The notes under the pieces were generated by a model. The model was not told where the DNA came from and ran no database searches. It saw only the letters and a list, made by a program, of their open reading frames with translations. A DNA stretch of 41,964 bases, taken from assembly GCA_902601545.1 (NCBI GenBank), contig CACKNR010000010.1, positions 1 through 41,964 of the forward strand. The letters run 5' to 3'. The DNA comes from an uncultured Pelagibacteraceae bacterium (GTDB lineage Bacteria; Pseudomonadota; Alphaproteobacteria; Pelagibacterales; Pelagibacteraceae). The translations under genes were made by a program, and so were the position numbers. Positions 32,934-41,964 of the stretch are shown piece by piece (position 1 is the first letter of the stretch; every line of letters begins with the position of its first letter).

Positions 32934-33140
32934 ATGCCAAAACTTAAAACAAAAAGCTCAGCAAAAAAAAGATTTAGATTTACTGCATCAGGTAAGATTA
33001 AGATGCCTCAAGCAGGTAAACGTCATGGAATGATTAAAAGGACAAATTCACAAATTAGGAAACAAAGAGGCACAACGATTATGTCGAAACAAGACACAAG
33101 AATTGTAAAATCGTATATGCCATATAATTTAAGAGGGTAG
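32934..33140 (+). CDS. rpmI: 50S ribosomal protein L35
   Basis: Basic 68-residue protein of the large ribosomal subunit. Recognised by [20 protein letters not shown] at the N-terminus and the [20 protein letters not shown] middle part, with near-standard length (65-68). It stands between infC and rplT, the usual order, and one base separates it from rplT. Confidence 0.98.
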   Translation: MPKLKTKSSAKKRFRFTASGKIKMPQAGKRHGMIKRTNSQIRKQRGTTIMSKQDTRIVKSYMPYNLRG

Positions 33141-33141
33141 T

Positions 33142-33498
33142 ATGGCTAGGACAAAACGTGGCGTATTAAGCAGGGCAAAACATAAAAAAGTTCTGAAATC
33201 AGTTAAAGGACAATACGGTCGAAGAAAAAATACTATTAGGGTAGCTAGGCAGGCTATGGAAAAAGCTATGCAATATGCTTACAGAGATAGAAAAGCAAAA
33301 AAGAGGGAGTTTAGATCTCTGTGGATCCAAAGAATTAATGCTGGTGTGAGAGCTGAAGGATTAACATATGCAAAATTTATAAATGGTCTGGCTAAATCCA
33401 AAATAAAACTTGATAGGAAAGTTTTAGCTGAATTAGCTTATAACAACCCAGAAGTCTTTAAATCTGTGGTAAAAAAAGTTCAATCATCCCTTGGTTAA
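33142..33498 (+). CDS. rplT: 50S ribosomal protein L20
   Basis: Binds 23S rRNA early in large-subunit assembly. The sequence [26 protein letters not shown], then [24 protein letters not shown] and a C-terminal globular part with [24 protein letters not shown], is unmistakable; 118 residues is standard. L20 represses its own operon in E. coli and Bacillus, so the leader ahead of rpmI deserves attention. Confidence 0.98.
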   Translation: MARTKRGVLSRAKHKKVLKSVKGQYGRRKNTIRVARQAMEKAMQYAYRDRKAKKREFRSLWIQRINAGVRAEGLTYAKFINGLAKSKIKLDRKVLAELAYNNPEVFKSVVKKVQSSLG

Positions 33499-33546
33499 AA
33501 GAGCCTTTAATTAACACAAACTTTAATATAAAAAATCAATTACCTA

Positions 33547-34614
33547 ATGAGTGATTTGGAAAAAATAAGTTCTATTTTTAACGCTAAAATTGACTCTGTT
33601 AAAACTAAGGAAGATTTACAAATTATCAAAACAGAGTTTTTTGGTAAAAATGGTCAAATCACAAATCAATTTAAAACTTTAGGCTCTCTTCAACCCGAGA
33701 AGAGGAAAGAGTTTGCCTCTAATCTTAATAAAATTAAAGACGACCTTACAAGTCAAATAGAACAAAAAGACTTTGAACTTAGCAATGCAGAAATAAATGA
33801 AAAATTAAAAAATGAAAAAGTAGATGTAACCTTACCAATAAGACCCTTCCAACAAGGAAAAATACATCCTGTATCACAAGTGATTGATGAAATTTCATCT
33901 ATTTTTTCTGAAATTGGTTTTTCAGTTGCGGAGGGACCTGACGTTGAGACAGAGTACAATAATTTTACAGCGTTGAATACTCCAAAAGACCACCCCGCAA
34001 GAGATATGCACGATACTTTTTACTTAGAAAAAAATAAGAAATTACTTTTAAGAACTCACACTTCTCCAGTCCAAATAAGGACTATGTTGGGTGGAAAACC
34101 TCCTTTTAAAATTATTGTACCTGGCAGAACTTACAGATGTGATAGCGATCAAACACATGCCCCTATGTTTCATCAACTTGAGGGTCTTCATATAGATAAA
34201 AAAATTACCATGGGTCACTTAAAAGGGTGTTTGAATTATTTTATAAAAGAATTTTTTGAAGTCAAAAATGTAAAAATGAGATTTAGACCTAGTCATTTTC
34301 CTTTTACCGAGCCATCCGCCGAAGTAGATATAGGCTACAAAATTGAGAATGAGAAAATCATAATCGGAGACGGAGACAAATGGTTAGAAATTTTAGGTTG
34401 TGGAATGGTACATCCTAACGTTCTTAAAAACGCAAAAGTAGACCCAAAAAAATATCAAGGGTTTGCATTTGGCATGGGTATAGATCGATTAGCTATGTTA
34501 AAATATGGTATTAATGATTTGAGAGCCTTCTTCGAAACAGATTATCGATGGTTGAGCCATTTTGGATTTGATCCTTTAGATGTTCCAACAAACTATAGGG
34601 GGCTGAGCAAATGA
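33547..34614 (+). CDS. pheS: Phenylalanyl-tRNA synthetase alpha subunit
   Basis: Catalytic subunit of the alpha2-beta2 enzyme. An N-terminal helical coiled coil (about 1-95) binds tRNA. The class II core includes [19 protein letters not shown] (motif 1 region), [30 protein letters not shown] (motif 2), [11 protein letters not shown] and [18 protein letters not shown] (motif 3). 355 residues, which is typical. Its stop overlaps the pheT start by 4 nt. Confidence 0.98.
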   Translation: MSDLEKISSIFNAKIDSVKTKEDLQIIKTEFFGKNGQITNQFKTLGSLQPEKRKEFASNLNKIKDDLTSQIEQKDFELSNAEINEKLKNEKVDVTLPIRPFQQGKIHPVSQVIDEISSIFSEIGFSVAEGPDVETEYNNFTALNTPKDHPARDMHDTFYLEKNKKLLLRTHTSPVQIRTMLGGKPPFKIIVPGRTYRCDSDQTHAPMFHQLEGLHIDKKITMGHLKGCLNYFIKEFFEVKNVKMRFRPSHFPFTEPSAEVDIGYKIENEKIIIGDGDKWLEILGCGMVHPNVLKNAKVDPKKYQGFAFGMGIDRLAMLKYGINDLRAFFETDYRWLSHFGFDPLDVPTNYRGLSK

Positions 34615-37013
34615 TCATTACATTACCATGGTTAAAAGAACATTTGAAAACTGATGCAAAAGAAAATGAAATTGTAGAAAGATTAACTAGTATAGGACTA
34701 GAGGTTGAGTCTATAAAAGAAAATTCAGAAGAACTTAGTAAATTCAAAATTGCAAAAATAATTAAAGCAGAAAAACATCCTAACGCAGATAAATTAAAAG
34801 TTTGTGATGTCACAATTGGTGGAAAAGAGACTTTAAAAGTAGTTTGTGGAGCCTCTAATGCTAGGGACGGTTTGATAACAATTTATGCACCACCTGGGGC
34901 AGTTATTCCTAAAACTAAATTTGAATTAAAAATCGCTAAAATTAGAGGTGTTGAGTCTAAAGGAATGCTATGTTCTGGGAGCGAATTGAACTTATCTGAG
35001 GATAGCGAGGGTATAATAGAATTAAATGGAAAAGAAAAAGAAATAGGAAAAAGTTATTTTAAAAATAAGATCGGAAAATTAATTGATATTGCAATCACAC
35101 CAAATAGACCTGACTGTTTAGGTGTTAGAGGAATAGCAAGAGACCTATCCTCTACAGGAATTGGAAAATTAAAGTCTGTCAAAAAGAAAAAATTTAAACA
35201 AACCTCTAATCAAAATATTAAAATATCAATAACTAAAGATAAACACCAAGGATGTCATATTTTTGGAAGCTGTTATATAAAAAATATAGTTAATAAAGAA
35301 AGCCCAAAATGGTTGCAGGAAAAACTTCTCACTATAGGTTTAAAACCAATATCAGCAGTCGTTGATATAACTAATTACGTAATGTTTGATTTGAACCGTC
35401 CTTTACATGCATACGATGCTGATAAAATTGATAGGGAGATCATAGTTAGAGACTCTAAAGATGGTGAGGAGTTTGAAGCACTAGATAATAAAAAATATAA
35501 ACTCAAAAAAGGAATGTGCGTAATTTCAGATAAGTCCAGCGTTCTTGGACTTGGAGGTATAATTGGAGGAATTAAAACTTCAACTGAATTGAACACTAAA
35601 AATCTCTTGCTAGAGTCAGCGTATTTCCTACCCTCTTCTATAAGAAAAACTTCTAGAGAATTAACTATCGATACCGACGCAAAATATAGATTTGAGAGAG
35701 GAATAGATCCAAACTCTGTTTTAGAGGGTTTGGAAGTTGCAACTGAGCTAATATTGAAAATATGTGGAGGACAAGCGAGTAAATTTTCAATAACGGGAAA
35801 AAATTCTCAAAAAAACAAAATTATAAAGTTTGATATAAAAAATTTTGAAAATTTGATCGGCATACCAATATCCACCAATGAGGTCCAAAAAATTTTGAGT
35901 TCACTAGGTTTTACTTTTAAAAAAGAAAAGAAACATATCAATGTCAAAATTCCTTCGTGGAGACCTGATGTAAATCAAGATGTTGATTTAATTGAGGAGC
36001 TTATAAGGATCAAAGGTTTTAAAAATATTAAACAAATTGATCCAGAAAGAAAAAGAGAAAACGAAACTTTGAATTTCAAACAGAAATTATTTCATTTATC
36101 TCAAAGATCTCTAGCATCTAAAGGATATCTCGAGTCAGTTACCTGGTCATTCACCGATTCCAAAATTGATAATCAATTTTCAAAAGGTGAAAAAGAAATA
36201 ACGATCTTTAATCCAATCTCTAGTGATCTTGATGTCTTAAGAAGATCAATTTTTTCAAATCTTGCAATTTATCTTAAAAAAAATCAAGACAGAGGCTATG
36301 AGGACTTATCATTATTTGAAATAGGCCCAGTATTTTTTGGAAAAAACCCTGGTGAACAACAAATTATTGCGGGCGCTTTAAAGTCTGGAAAAGTTGGAAG
36401 AAAAAGCTGGATTGAAAAAGAGAGAAACATTGACGTATTTGATATTAAAAGTGATGTTATTAAAACTTTAATAGAACTAGGAGTATCTGAGCAAAATCTT
36501 TTTATAAGTGATATTACAAAACATTGTTACCATCCAGGCAGATCTGGTTCTATTACTTTAAAATCAGAAAAAGGACCCCATCTTGCTTACTTCGGTGAAA
36601 TACATCCTGCAATAATTAAAAAATTAGATTTTAAAGAACCAAATGTTTACGGTTTTGAGATATTTCTAAAAAATATTCCAGAACCAAGCAAAAAAATTAG
36701 GCAAACAAAAAAAAGTTTTCAACCATCAGATTTTCAAAAATCTCAAAGAGATTTTGCTTTTGTGATTGATAAAATTTTTAAGATAGGGTTATTAGAAAAG
36801 ATTATAAAAGAGATCGATACCTCTATTATTAAAGAAGTATCAACTTTTGATGTTTACGAGGGAGAAAACATTCCTAAAGATAAAAAATCAGTTGCAATAA
36901 ATGTTACTTTGCAGTCTACAAATAAAACTTTGAATGAGAAGGATTTAGATCAAATTAGCCAGAAAATTATTGATACAGTCAATAATAAAACAGGCGCCAC
37001 AATTAGGTCCTAA
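34611..37013 (+). CDS. pheT: Phenylalanyl-tRNA synthetase beta subunit
   Basis: Editing and tRNA-binding subunit. Domains: N-terminal B1 with a tRNA-binding OB fold (about 38-150, [23 protein letters not shown]), the B3/B4 editing domain (about 205-380, including [27 protein letters not shown]), B5 (about 400-475), the catalytic-like core (about 480-680), and the C-terminal FDX-ACB anticodon-binding domain (about 705-800, [17 protein letters not shown]). 800 residues, as usual. Overlaps pheS by 4 nt and lepA by one base. Confidence 0.98.
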   Translation: MIITLPWLKEHLKTDAKENEIVERLTSIGLEVESIKENSEELSKFKIAKIIKAEKHPNADKLKVCDVTIGGKETLKVVCGASNARDGLITIYAPPGAVIPKTKFELKIAKIRGVESKGMLCSGSELNLSEDSEGIIELNGKEKEIGKSYFKNKIGKLIDIAITPNRPDCLGVRGIARDLSSTGIGKLKSVKKKKFKQTSNQNIKISITKDKHQGCHIFGSCYIKNIVNKESPKWLQEKLLTIGLKPISAVVDITNYVMFDLNRPLHAYDADKIDREIIVRDSKDGEEFEALDNKKYKLKKGMCVISDKSSVLGLGGIIGGIKTSTELNTKNLLLESAYFLPSSIRKTSRELTIDTDAKYRFERGIDPNSVLEGLEVATELILKICGGQASKFSITGKNSQKNKIIKFDIKNFENLIGIPISTNEVQKILSSLGFTFKKEKKHINVKIPSWRPDVNQDVDLIEELIRIKGFKNIKQIDPERKRENETLNFKQKLFHLSQRSLASKGYLESVTWSFTDSKIDNQFSKGEKEITIFNPISSDLDVLRRSIFSNLAIYLKKNQDRGYEDLSLFEIGPVFFGKNPGEQQIIAGALKSGKVGRKSWIEKERNIDVFDIKSDVIKTLIELGVSEQNLFISDITKHCYHPGRSGSITLKSEKGPHLAYFGEIHPAIIKKLDFKEPNVYGFEIFLKNIPEPSKKIRQTKKSFQPSDFQKSQRDFAFVIDKIFKIGLLEKIIKEIDTSIIKEVSTFDVYEGENIPKDKKSVAINVTLQSTNKTLNEKDLDQISQKIIDTVNNKTGATIRS

Positions 37014-38824
37014 TGTCAGATATTAAAAGAATACGTAATTTTTCTATAATTGCGCATATTGATCATGGAAAATCCACCATCGCTGATAGGATAATTCACA
37101 GGTGTGGAGGTTTAACAGACCGTGAGATGAAACAACAAGTTCTAGACTCTATGGATATAGAAAGAGAGCGTGGCATAACAATTAAAGCACAAACGGTTAA
37201 ACTTAATTATAAAGCTAAAGATGGCCATAATTATAAATTAAATATAATTGATACACCAGGACATGTGGACTTTGGATATGAAGTAAGCAGGTCTCTTTCA
37301 GCATGTGAAGGATCTCTTTTAATAGTCGATAGCACCCAAGGTGTAGAGGCACAAACTTTAGCTAATGTTTATCAAGCATTAGAAATAAACCATGAAGTAA
37401 TACCTGTGTTAAATAAGATAGATTTACCAGCTTCAGATTTAGAAAAAACAAAAAAAGAGATTGAAGATGTAGTTGGCATCGAGACAACTAATGCAATTCC
37501 TTGCTCAGGAAAAACCGGAGAGGGAATAGATGACATTCTAGAGGCAATAATAAACAAGTTACCAGCTCCAAAAGGGACATTAAGTGAAAAACTAAAATGT
37601 TTGCTAGTAGATAGTTGGTACGATAGCTATTTGGGTGTAGTCATTTTAATTCGTGTTATCAATGGTAAATTAAAAAAAGGTATGAATATAAAGTTAATGT
37701 CCAATAACCAAAAACACTTAATTGAGAAAGTAGGTGTGTTTACACCTAAACCAATTGATATAGAAGAATTAAATTCAGGAGAAATTGGATTTATAACAAC
37801 TGGAATAAAATCTTTATCAGAAACAAAAGTTGGCGACACAATATGCGATGCTAATGATCCAATTAATGATCCTCTGCCAGGTTTTAAACCAAGTAAACCT
37901 GTTGTTTTTTGTGGTTTGTTTCCAGTTGATAGTTCAGAGTATCAAAAATTAAAAGATGGTCTAGCTAAACTAAAATTAAATGACGCAAGTTTTTCTTTTG
38001 AGCCCGAGTCTTCAAGTGCCTTAGGTCTTGGTTTTAGATGTGGTTTTCTTGGGCTTTTACATCTTGAAATAATAACTGAAAGACTAGAAAGGGAATTTGA
38101 CGTAAATTTAATTACAACAACTCCTGGTGTAATTTATAAAGTCTACTCCACAAGAGGTGATATACTCGATTTACAAAATCCATCAAATATGCCTGATCCT
38201 TCGCAGATTGAAAAAATCGAAGAGCCTTGGATTAAATCTACTATTATCACACCAGATGAGTATCTAGGATCAATTATAAAAATTTGCCAAGATAAAAGAG
38301 GGGTTCAAACTAATCTCTCTTATTCAGGAAATAGAGCAGTGCTTTCATATGATTTACCTTTAAATGAAGTTGTTTTTGATTTTAATGATAGACTTAAATC
38401 TGTTTCAAGCGGATACGCGAGTTTTGATTATGAAATATCTGAATATAGAGAGGGAGACCTAGTCAAATTAGGAATATTAGTTAATTCTGAGCCCGTTGAC
38501 GCTCTTGCAATGATCATCCATAAAGATTTTGCCCAACAAACTGGAAGACAGGTATGTGAAAAACTTAAAGATTTAATACCAAGGCATAATTTTATGATAC
38601 CAATTCAAGCGGCAATCGGAGGAAAGATAATTGCTAGAGAGTCGATCAAAGGATTCAAAAAAGACGTTCTAACGAAAATACATGGTGGTGGTGCTACAGA
38701 CCGAAAAAGAAAACTTTTAGAAAAACAAAAGAAAGGAAAAGCACGCTCTAAACAATTTGGAAAAGTAGAAATACCACAAGATGCATTTATCGGAGTATTG
38801 AAAATTAATAAAGAAAACCGATGA
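37013..38824 (+). CDS. lepA: Elongation factor 4 (LepA)
   Basis: Ribosome-dependent GTPase associated with translation under stress and ribosome biogenesis. GTPase motifs: AHIDHGKST (G1, about 14), [10 protein letters not shown] (G2), [12 protein letters not shown] (G3) and NKIDLP (G4). The LepA-specific C-terminal domain ends in [20 protein letters not shown] (about 560-580). 603 residues is standard. It starts on the last base of the pheT stop, and its own stop overlaps the next glycosyltransferase gene by 4 nt, tying a core gene to surface-sugar genes. Confidence 0.98.
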   Translation: MSDIKRIRNFSIIAHIDHGKSTIADRIIHRCGGLTDREMKQQVLDSMDIERERGITIKAQTVKLNYKAKDGHNYKLNIIDTPGHVDFGYEVSRSLSACEGSLLIVDSTQGVEAQTLANVYQALEINHEVIPVLNKIDLPASDLEKTKKEIEDVVGIETTNAIPCSGKTGEGIDDILEAIINKLPAPKGTLSEKLKCLLVDSWYDSYLGVVILIRVINGKLKKGMNIKLMSNNQKHLIEKVGVFTPKPIDIEELNSGEIGFITTGIKSLSETKVGDTICDANDPINDPLPGFKPSKPVVFCGLFPVDSSEYQKLKDGLAKLKLNDASFSFEPESSSALGLGFRCGFLGLLHLEIITERLEREFDVNLITTTPGVIYKVYSTRGDILDLQNPSNMPDPSQIEKIEEPWIKSTIITPDEYLGSIIKICQDKRGVQTNLSYSGNRAVLSYDLPLNEVVFDFNDRLKSVSSGYASFDYEISEYREGDLVKLGILVNSEPVDALAMIIHKDFAQQTGRQVCEKLKDLIPRHNFMIPIQAAIGGKIIARESIKGFKKDVLTKIHGGGATDRKRKLLEKQKKGKARSKQFGKVEIPQDAFIGVLKINKENR

Positions 38825-39840
38825 AACAAAAGCTATGTATAATTTCTAATGAGAGTATCTCTAAACAAAAAAGTGGATTTTATTGTGACAATGTTGATTT
38901 GAAATCTATCCCTGAGGAGTTGAATAAATTCTATGATTTAGATTTAATAGCAAGAGAGTCCAAAATAGATAGATCAAAAAAAATAGAGATAAACAATATT
39001 TTTGTTCATTATAGTTTTTTTTCGTATTTATTGAATATTTTTAAATCATTCAAAAGAAAATATAATACATATTTTATAATTTCACTGACACCGATTACGT
39101 TTCTTTCTGCTTTAATTTTGATTTTATATAAAAAAAAATTTTACCTATATTTAAGAAGTGATGGATTTGAAGAATATAGAAAAAAAATTGGCATTATTGG
39201 TCATTTAATTTATAAAATAATGTTTTGGTTAGTTTGTCCTAAAGCTAAATTAATTACTTGCAACAAAAAATTATTAAAAGGAATGTCGGGAGATTTAGTG
39301 CGGCCTTCTCAATTAACTAAAAAATGGAAAGTCAATATCACAAAAGCAAATCTAAAGAAAATTAATTTATTATATATAGGACGTATAAAAGTTGAGAAGG
39401 GAATTTTTTCACTTATAAAAATGCTAGAGAAATCTAAATTAAATTTCTCACTTTCAATATTAAGCAATGAGCCTTATGTGAAAATAAAACTTAATCAAGA
39501 ATTTATTAATATAATTAAAAAATCAAATCATGACAGTTTAATTAATATTTACGACAATCATAATATTTTTATTTTACCTTCATATACCGAGGCCTACTCT
39601 CAGGTGATTGACGAGTCTCTAAGCAGAGGTCGGCCGGCAATTATTTTCAATGATATTGCTGATATCATTTTTTCTTATAGAAAAGGAGTATTTGCATGTG
39701 ACCGTGATTTAGCTGCTCTTGAAAATACAATAGAATACATAATTAAAAACTATTCAGAAATTTCAAAAGAAATCTCCAAAAATCATTTACCTCAAAAAGA
39801 TAATTTTATAAATGATTTGAGAAAGATATTAGAAAATTAA
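38821..39840 (+). CDS. Glycosyltransferase (GT4-like)
   Basis: A 339-residue GT-B-type sugar transferase. The C-terminal half shows [22 protein letters not shown] (about 180) and the donor-binding stretch [27 protein letters not shown] (about 253-280), which stands where GT4 enzymes carry E-x7-E (here EAYSQVIDE). The N-terminal half is diverged, with a hydrophobic stretch [12 protein letters not shown] at about 97-108 that may attach it to the membrane. Coding is especially Lys/Ile/Asn-rich. It overlaps lepA by 4 nt. Donor and acceptor are unknown. Confidence 0.8.
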   Translation: MKQKLCIISNESISKQKSGFYCDNVDLKSIPEELNKFYDLDLIARESKIDRSKKIEINNIFVHYSFFSYLLNIFKSFKRKYNTYFIISLTPITFLSALILILYKKKFYLYLRSDGFEEYRKKIGIIGHLIYKIMFWLVCPKAKLITCNKKLLKGMSGDLVRPSQLTKKWKVNITKANLKKINLLYIGRIKVEKGIFSLIKMLEKSKLNFSLSILSNEPYVKIKLNQEFINIIKKSNHDSLINIYDNHNIFILPSYTEAYSQVIDESLSRGRPAIIFNDIADIIFSYRKGVFACDRDLAALENTIEYIIKNYSEISKEISKNHLPQKDNFINDLRKILEN

Positions 39841-39845
39841 ATATA

Positions 39846-40553
39846 ATGATAAATAGTTTAAGTAATTTAAAAGTTTGTATTTTGTGTGGGGGTAAAGGTG
39901 AAAGATTACAACCGCTTACAAAAAATTTACCCAAACCTCTTATTAAGATTAACAAAAAGGAAATATTGTCTCATATTGTTGATCATTTAAAATCGAATGG
40001 TTTAAAAAACTTTTTAATATCAACTGGCTTCAAACATGATTTAATAAATAAGTTTTTTCAAAAGAAATACTCAAATCTCAATATAAAAATAATTAAAACA
40101 GGTGTTAATAAAGATATAATTGAAAGAGTAAAATCAATATTAAAATTTGTGAGTGGAGATTTACTAATTTGTTACGGAGATACTTTAACAAATATAAACA
40201 TTCGAAAATTATATAATTTTCATCAAAGAAAAAAGTTTCCAGCAACTATTTCTTGTTACCAATTAAAAACTCAATTCGGAATTTTGGATATTAATAAAAA
40301 AAACTTAATTACTTCTTTCAAAGAAAAACCAAATCTAGGAATCTGGTATAACATCGGGTATATCTTATTAAGTAATAAAACATTAAAAAAATTAAATAAA
40401 TTTAATAAATTTCAAAATTTTTTAGAGCATTTAGCTAAAAATAAGTTAGCTGGATCTTTCCGTCACAAAGGACTACATATTACAGTTAATACTGTTAAAG
40501 AATTAGATGAAGCAAAAAAAACTTTAGCTAAATTTGAAAAAAAAAGAATATGA
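39846..40553 (+). CDS. Sugar-1-phosphate nucleotidyltransferase
   Basis: Makes an NDP-sugar from a sugar 1-phosphate and an NTP. The pyrophosphorylase signature CILCGGKGERLQPLTKNLPKPLIKI is at residues 11-35, GDTL (metal-binding Asp) at about 111, and FKEKP at about 160. At 235 residues it is a minimal single-domain enzyme. By its neighbour it may supply CDP-glucose (RfbF-like), but nucleotide specificity cannot be decided; GDP- or dTDP-linked sugars remain possible. It begins 5 nt after the glycosyltransferase stop and overlaps the next gene by 4 nt. Confidence 0.85.
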   Translation: MINSLSNLKVCILCGGKGERLQPLTKNLPKPLIKINKKEILSHIVDHLKSNGLKNFLISTGFKHDLINKFFQKKYSNLNIKIIKTGVNKDIIERVKSILKFVSGDLLICYGDTLTNINIRKLYNFHQRKKFPATISCYQLKTQFGILDINKKNLITSFKEKPNLGIWYNIGYILLSNKTLKKLNKFNKFQNFLEHLAKNKLAGSFRHKGLHITVNTVKELDEAKKTLAKFEKKRI

Positions 40554-41563
40554 AAAATTTCTGGAACAATAAAAAAATACTAATTACTGGTATTAATGGG
40601 TTTATAGGGGGTAACTTATGTAAAAAATTAATATCGTATGGCGCGAGTGTAACTGGCTTAATTAGAAACAAGAATCAAAAAACTTTATTGTTTGCCGAAA
40701 AATTAGACAAAAAGGTAAATCTAATCCAAGGTAATTTAGAAAATAAAAATACCTTAAAGAGAATTTTGTTAGAGCAAAATATTGAAATCTGTTTTCATTT
40801 AGCTGCCCAGGTGGAGGTAGGTATTGCTGAGAAGGATCCCTTTGTAACCTGGGAGACTAATGTAAGGGGCACTTATTCATTGATGGAAGCGATTAGAGAA
40901 CAAAGAAAAAAAATTAAGGCAATTGTTATAGCATCTTCAGATAAAGCTTATGGAGATTATCCAAAAAACAAAATGCCTTATAAAGAAGATTATGAATTAA
41001 AAGCAAAATTTCCCTACGACGTATCCAAAGCTTGTGCTGATATGATCGCAAGGTCATATGCCTCGGAGCTTTACAATTTACCTGTTGTTATAACTAGATT
41101 TGCAAACATTTATGGGCCTGGACAAGCTAATTTTTCAGCTCTAATTCCAGATTGCTTAAAATCAATAATAAAAAAACAAAAATTTATGCCAAGAGGTAAT
41201 GGAAATAGTGTAAGGGATTTTATCTATGTTGATGATGTAGTTGAACTTTATTTGCTTATAGCAAAAAATTTGTTCGTTTTTCCAAATAGAATAAAAGGTG
41301 AAGTTTTTAACGCTGGTACATTAAGACCGCTTAAAGTGAAAGATATAATCAAGAAAATTTTTGCAAATGAAAATAAATTAAATCAATTTAAAAAACTAGA
41401 AAAATTATTTAAAAATAAAAAAACCTCAGGTGAGCTAAATTATCAGTATATGGATTATAAAAAGGTTTATAAATTTTTTAAGTGGAGACCTAAGACTGAT
41501 TTTAATTCAGGTATCAGTAAAACAATTGCCTGGTACAGGAAAAATATTTCGAAAATATTGTGA
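40550..41563 (+). CDS. NDP-sugar 4,6-dehydratase/epimerase (CDP-glucose 4,6-dehydratase-like)
   Basis: Extended SDR enzyme of 337 residues. The NAD loop is ITGINGFIGGNL (about 11-22); the catalytic Ser is in IASSDKAYGD (about 130) and the YxxxK motif in FPYDVSKACAD (about 158), with TRFANIYGPGQ and RDFIYVDDVV further on. FWNNKKILITG at the start and SSDKAYGD resemble RfbG-type CDP-glucose 4,6-dehydratases; a GDP-mannose dehydratase or epimerase role cannot be excluded. With the nucleotidyltransferase before it, it forms a two-step route to a deoxy-sugar donor. Confidence 0.85.
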   Translation: MKNFWNNKKILITGINGFIGGNLCKKLISYGASVTGLIRNKNQKTLLFAEKLDKKVNLIQGNLENKNTLKRILLEQNIEICFHLAAQVEVGIAEKDPFVTWETNVRGTYSLMEAIREQRKKIKAIVIASSDKAYGDYPKNKMPYKEDYELKAKFPYDVSKACADMIARSYASELYNLPVVITRFANIYGPGQANFSALIPDCLKSIIKKQKFMPRGNGNSVRDFIYVDDVVELYLLIAKNLFVFPNRIKGEVFNAGTLRPLKVKDIIKKIFANENKLNQFKKLEKLFKNKKTSGELNYQYMDYKKVYKFFKWRPKTDFNSGISKTIAWYRKNISKIL

Positions 41564-41577
41564 TGACATTTTATAAT

Positions 41578-41667
41578 GGAGAGGTGGCCGAGTGGTTGAA
41601 GGCGCACGCTTGGAAAGCGTGTAAACGGGAAACCGTTTCGAGGGTTCGAATCCCTCTCTCTCCGCCA
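41578..41667 (+). tRNA. tRNA-Ser (anticodon GGA)
   Basis: Class II tRNA of 90 nt. The acceptor GGAGAGG pairs with TCTCTCC (one G-T pair). The anticodon stem CACGC/GCGTG holds the loop TTGGAAA (GGA). There is a long variable arm (AACGGGAAACCGTTTC region), T-arm GAGGG-TTCGAAT-CCCTC, and an encoded GCCA end. It starts 14 nt after the dehydratase stop. Confidence 0.97.
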
Positions 41668-41687
41668 TAAGTTTTTCTTTAAACTTA
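41668..41687. terminator. Weak hairpin between tRNA-Ser and the methyltransferase gene
   Basis: TAAGTTT (41668-41674) pairs with AAACTTA (41681-41687) around a six-base loop, directly after the tRNA 3' end and before the convergent gene stop. No good T-run follows on either strand, so a terminator role is uncertain. Confidence 0.3.
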
Positions 41688-41690
41688 AAA

Positions 41691-41964
41691 TCAAATTTTT
41701 AAAAATAATCCTTGACCCGTAGGAAGTGATAATATTTCAAATCCCTTTTTTTTTGCAAATTTATCCCAAGAATCTTTTTGAGGTCTATAGGTTTCTGCAT
41801 AACAATAATCATCTAAAATTATCGGGGCACCTCTCAAAATTTTATCATATAAAAATTTAATACTCTCAATTTCAGCATGTACATTATTTAAATCTATATG
41901 TAAAAATTTAATATTTTCTAAACTAATGTTTTCATTTTTTAGTGTTTCAGGTAGACGACCTTTT
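41691..41964 (-). CDS. TylF-like O-methyltransferase (3' end only)
   Basis: The last 90 codons of a minus-strand gene that continues beyond the window. The visible part reads KGRLPETL, then FLHIDLNNVHAEIESIKFLY, RGAPIILDDYCYAETYRPQ and ends GQGLFLKI. This order (hIDl strand, then the D-D-Y loop after the G-x-P-I-I strand) is typical of the C-terminal half of macrocin O-methyltransferase (TylF) type SAM enzymes, often found in surface-sugar gene clusters. The SAM-binding N-terminal part lies outside. The substrate is unknown. Confidence 0.7.
   Translation of the reverse strand, partial: KGRLPETLKNENISLENIKFLHIDLNNVHAEIESIKFLYDKILRGAPIILDDYCYAETYRPQKDSWDKFAKKKGFEILSLPTGQGLFLKI

Noticed and set aside
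30600-38824. Possible novelty in the long translation operon
   Set aside because: thrS-infC-rpmI-rplT-pheS-pheT-lepA are complete, standard-length core genes with all main motifs.
41467-41694. 75-codon minus-strand frame containing RRERDSNPR and LGHLS
   Set aside because: It is the antisense of tRNA-Ser(GGA), a well-known false ORF type in databases; it also runs through the dehydratase gene.
1-41964. CRISPR arrays, insertion sequences, integrases, toxin-antitoxin pairs or phage genes
   Set aside because: No regularly spaced repeats and no transposase, recombinase or phage structural motifs were seen; all larger frames are accounted for by chromosomal genes.

Overview
The window is a gene-dense, AT-rich piece of bacterial chromosome (G+C around 30% by eye) with very short intergenic gaps, many 1-4 nt start/stop overlaps and Lys/Asn/Ile-rich proteins. 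The gene content points to an alphaproteobacterium of the SAR11 clade (Pelagibacterales, Candidatus Pelagibacter-like): a Suv3-like helicase / 7Fe ferredoxin / CarD block, a TAXI-type TRAP transporter with a fused permease, gamma-type AceE/AceF pyruvate dehydrogenase, and a compact gltD-gltB locus. The organism is inferred from gene content; no rRNA or other phylogenetic marker was aligned. I see no phage, insertion sequence, CRISPR array or integrase.

Layout. (1) 1-190: a free-standing mini-gene for a 23-residue, almost entirely Lys/Arg peptide with its own ribosome-binding site and rho-independent terminator. (2) 189-4053, minus: helicase -> TerB-like protein -> FdxA -> CarD. (3) 4207-8927, plus: class I/II aminotransferase, then a TAXI TRAP substrate-binding protein, an intercistronic terminator and the fused TRAP permease. 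(4) 8928-9213: two small ORFs, one an 18-residue membrane peptide with a near-perfect Shine-Dalgarno. (5) 9210-14773, minus: aceE (with an extra N-terminal lipoyl domain) -> aceF -> EamA transporter -> hotdog thioesterase. (6) 15042-19153: acetoacetyl-CoA synthetase (plus), facing thiolase and HDAC-family amidohydrolase (minus). Together these can feed acetoacetate into acetyl-CoA. (7) 19176-21502: O-antigen-ligase-like protein, tRNA-Arg(ACG), a small membrane ORF and UppP. (8) 21668-28488, plus: gltD-gltB glutamate synthase and an SDR protein, with a convergent alpha/beta hydrolase. (9) 29246-41563, plus: one long colinear run of a glycosyltransferase, thrS-infC-rpmI-rplT-pheS-pheT-lepA and three surface-sugar genes (glycosyltransferase, nucleotidyltransferase, sugar-nucleotide dehydratase). 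Almost all are coupled by overlaps or gaps of 0-60 nt. (10) 41578-41964: tRNA-Ser(GGA) and the 3' end of a TylF-like methyltransferase. The right end looks like the entrance to a surface-polysaccharide (accessory) region.

Most of the window is ordinary core metabolism and translation. The unusual items are small or regulatory: the poly-basic mini-gene, the 18-residue membrane peptide, the lipoyl-E1 fusion, a perfect 19-bp palindrome one base before the acetoacetyl-CoA synthetase start codon, a TGCA-N9-TGCA dyad between uppP and gltDB, and a structured leader before rpmI-rplT. I did not find a convincing new multi-gene system.
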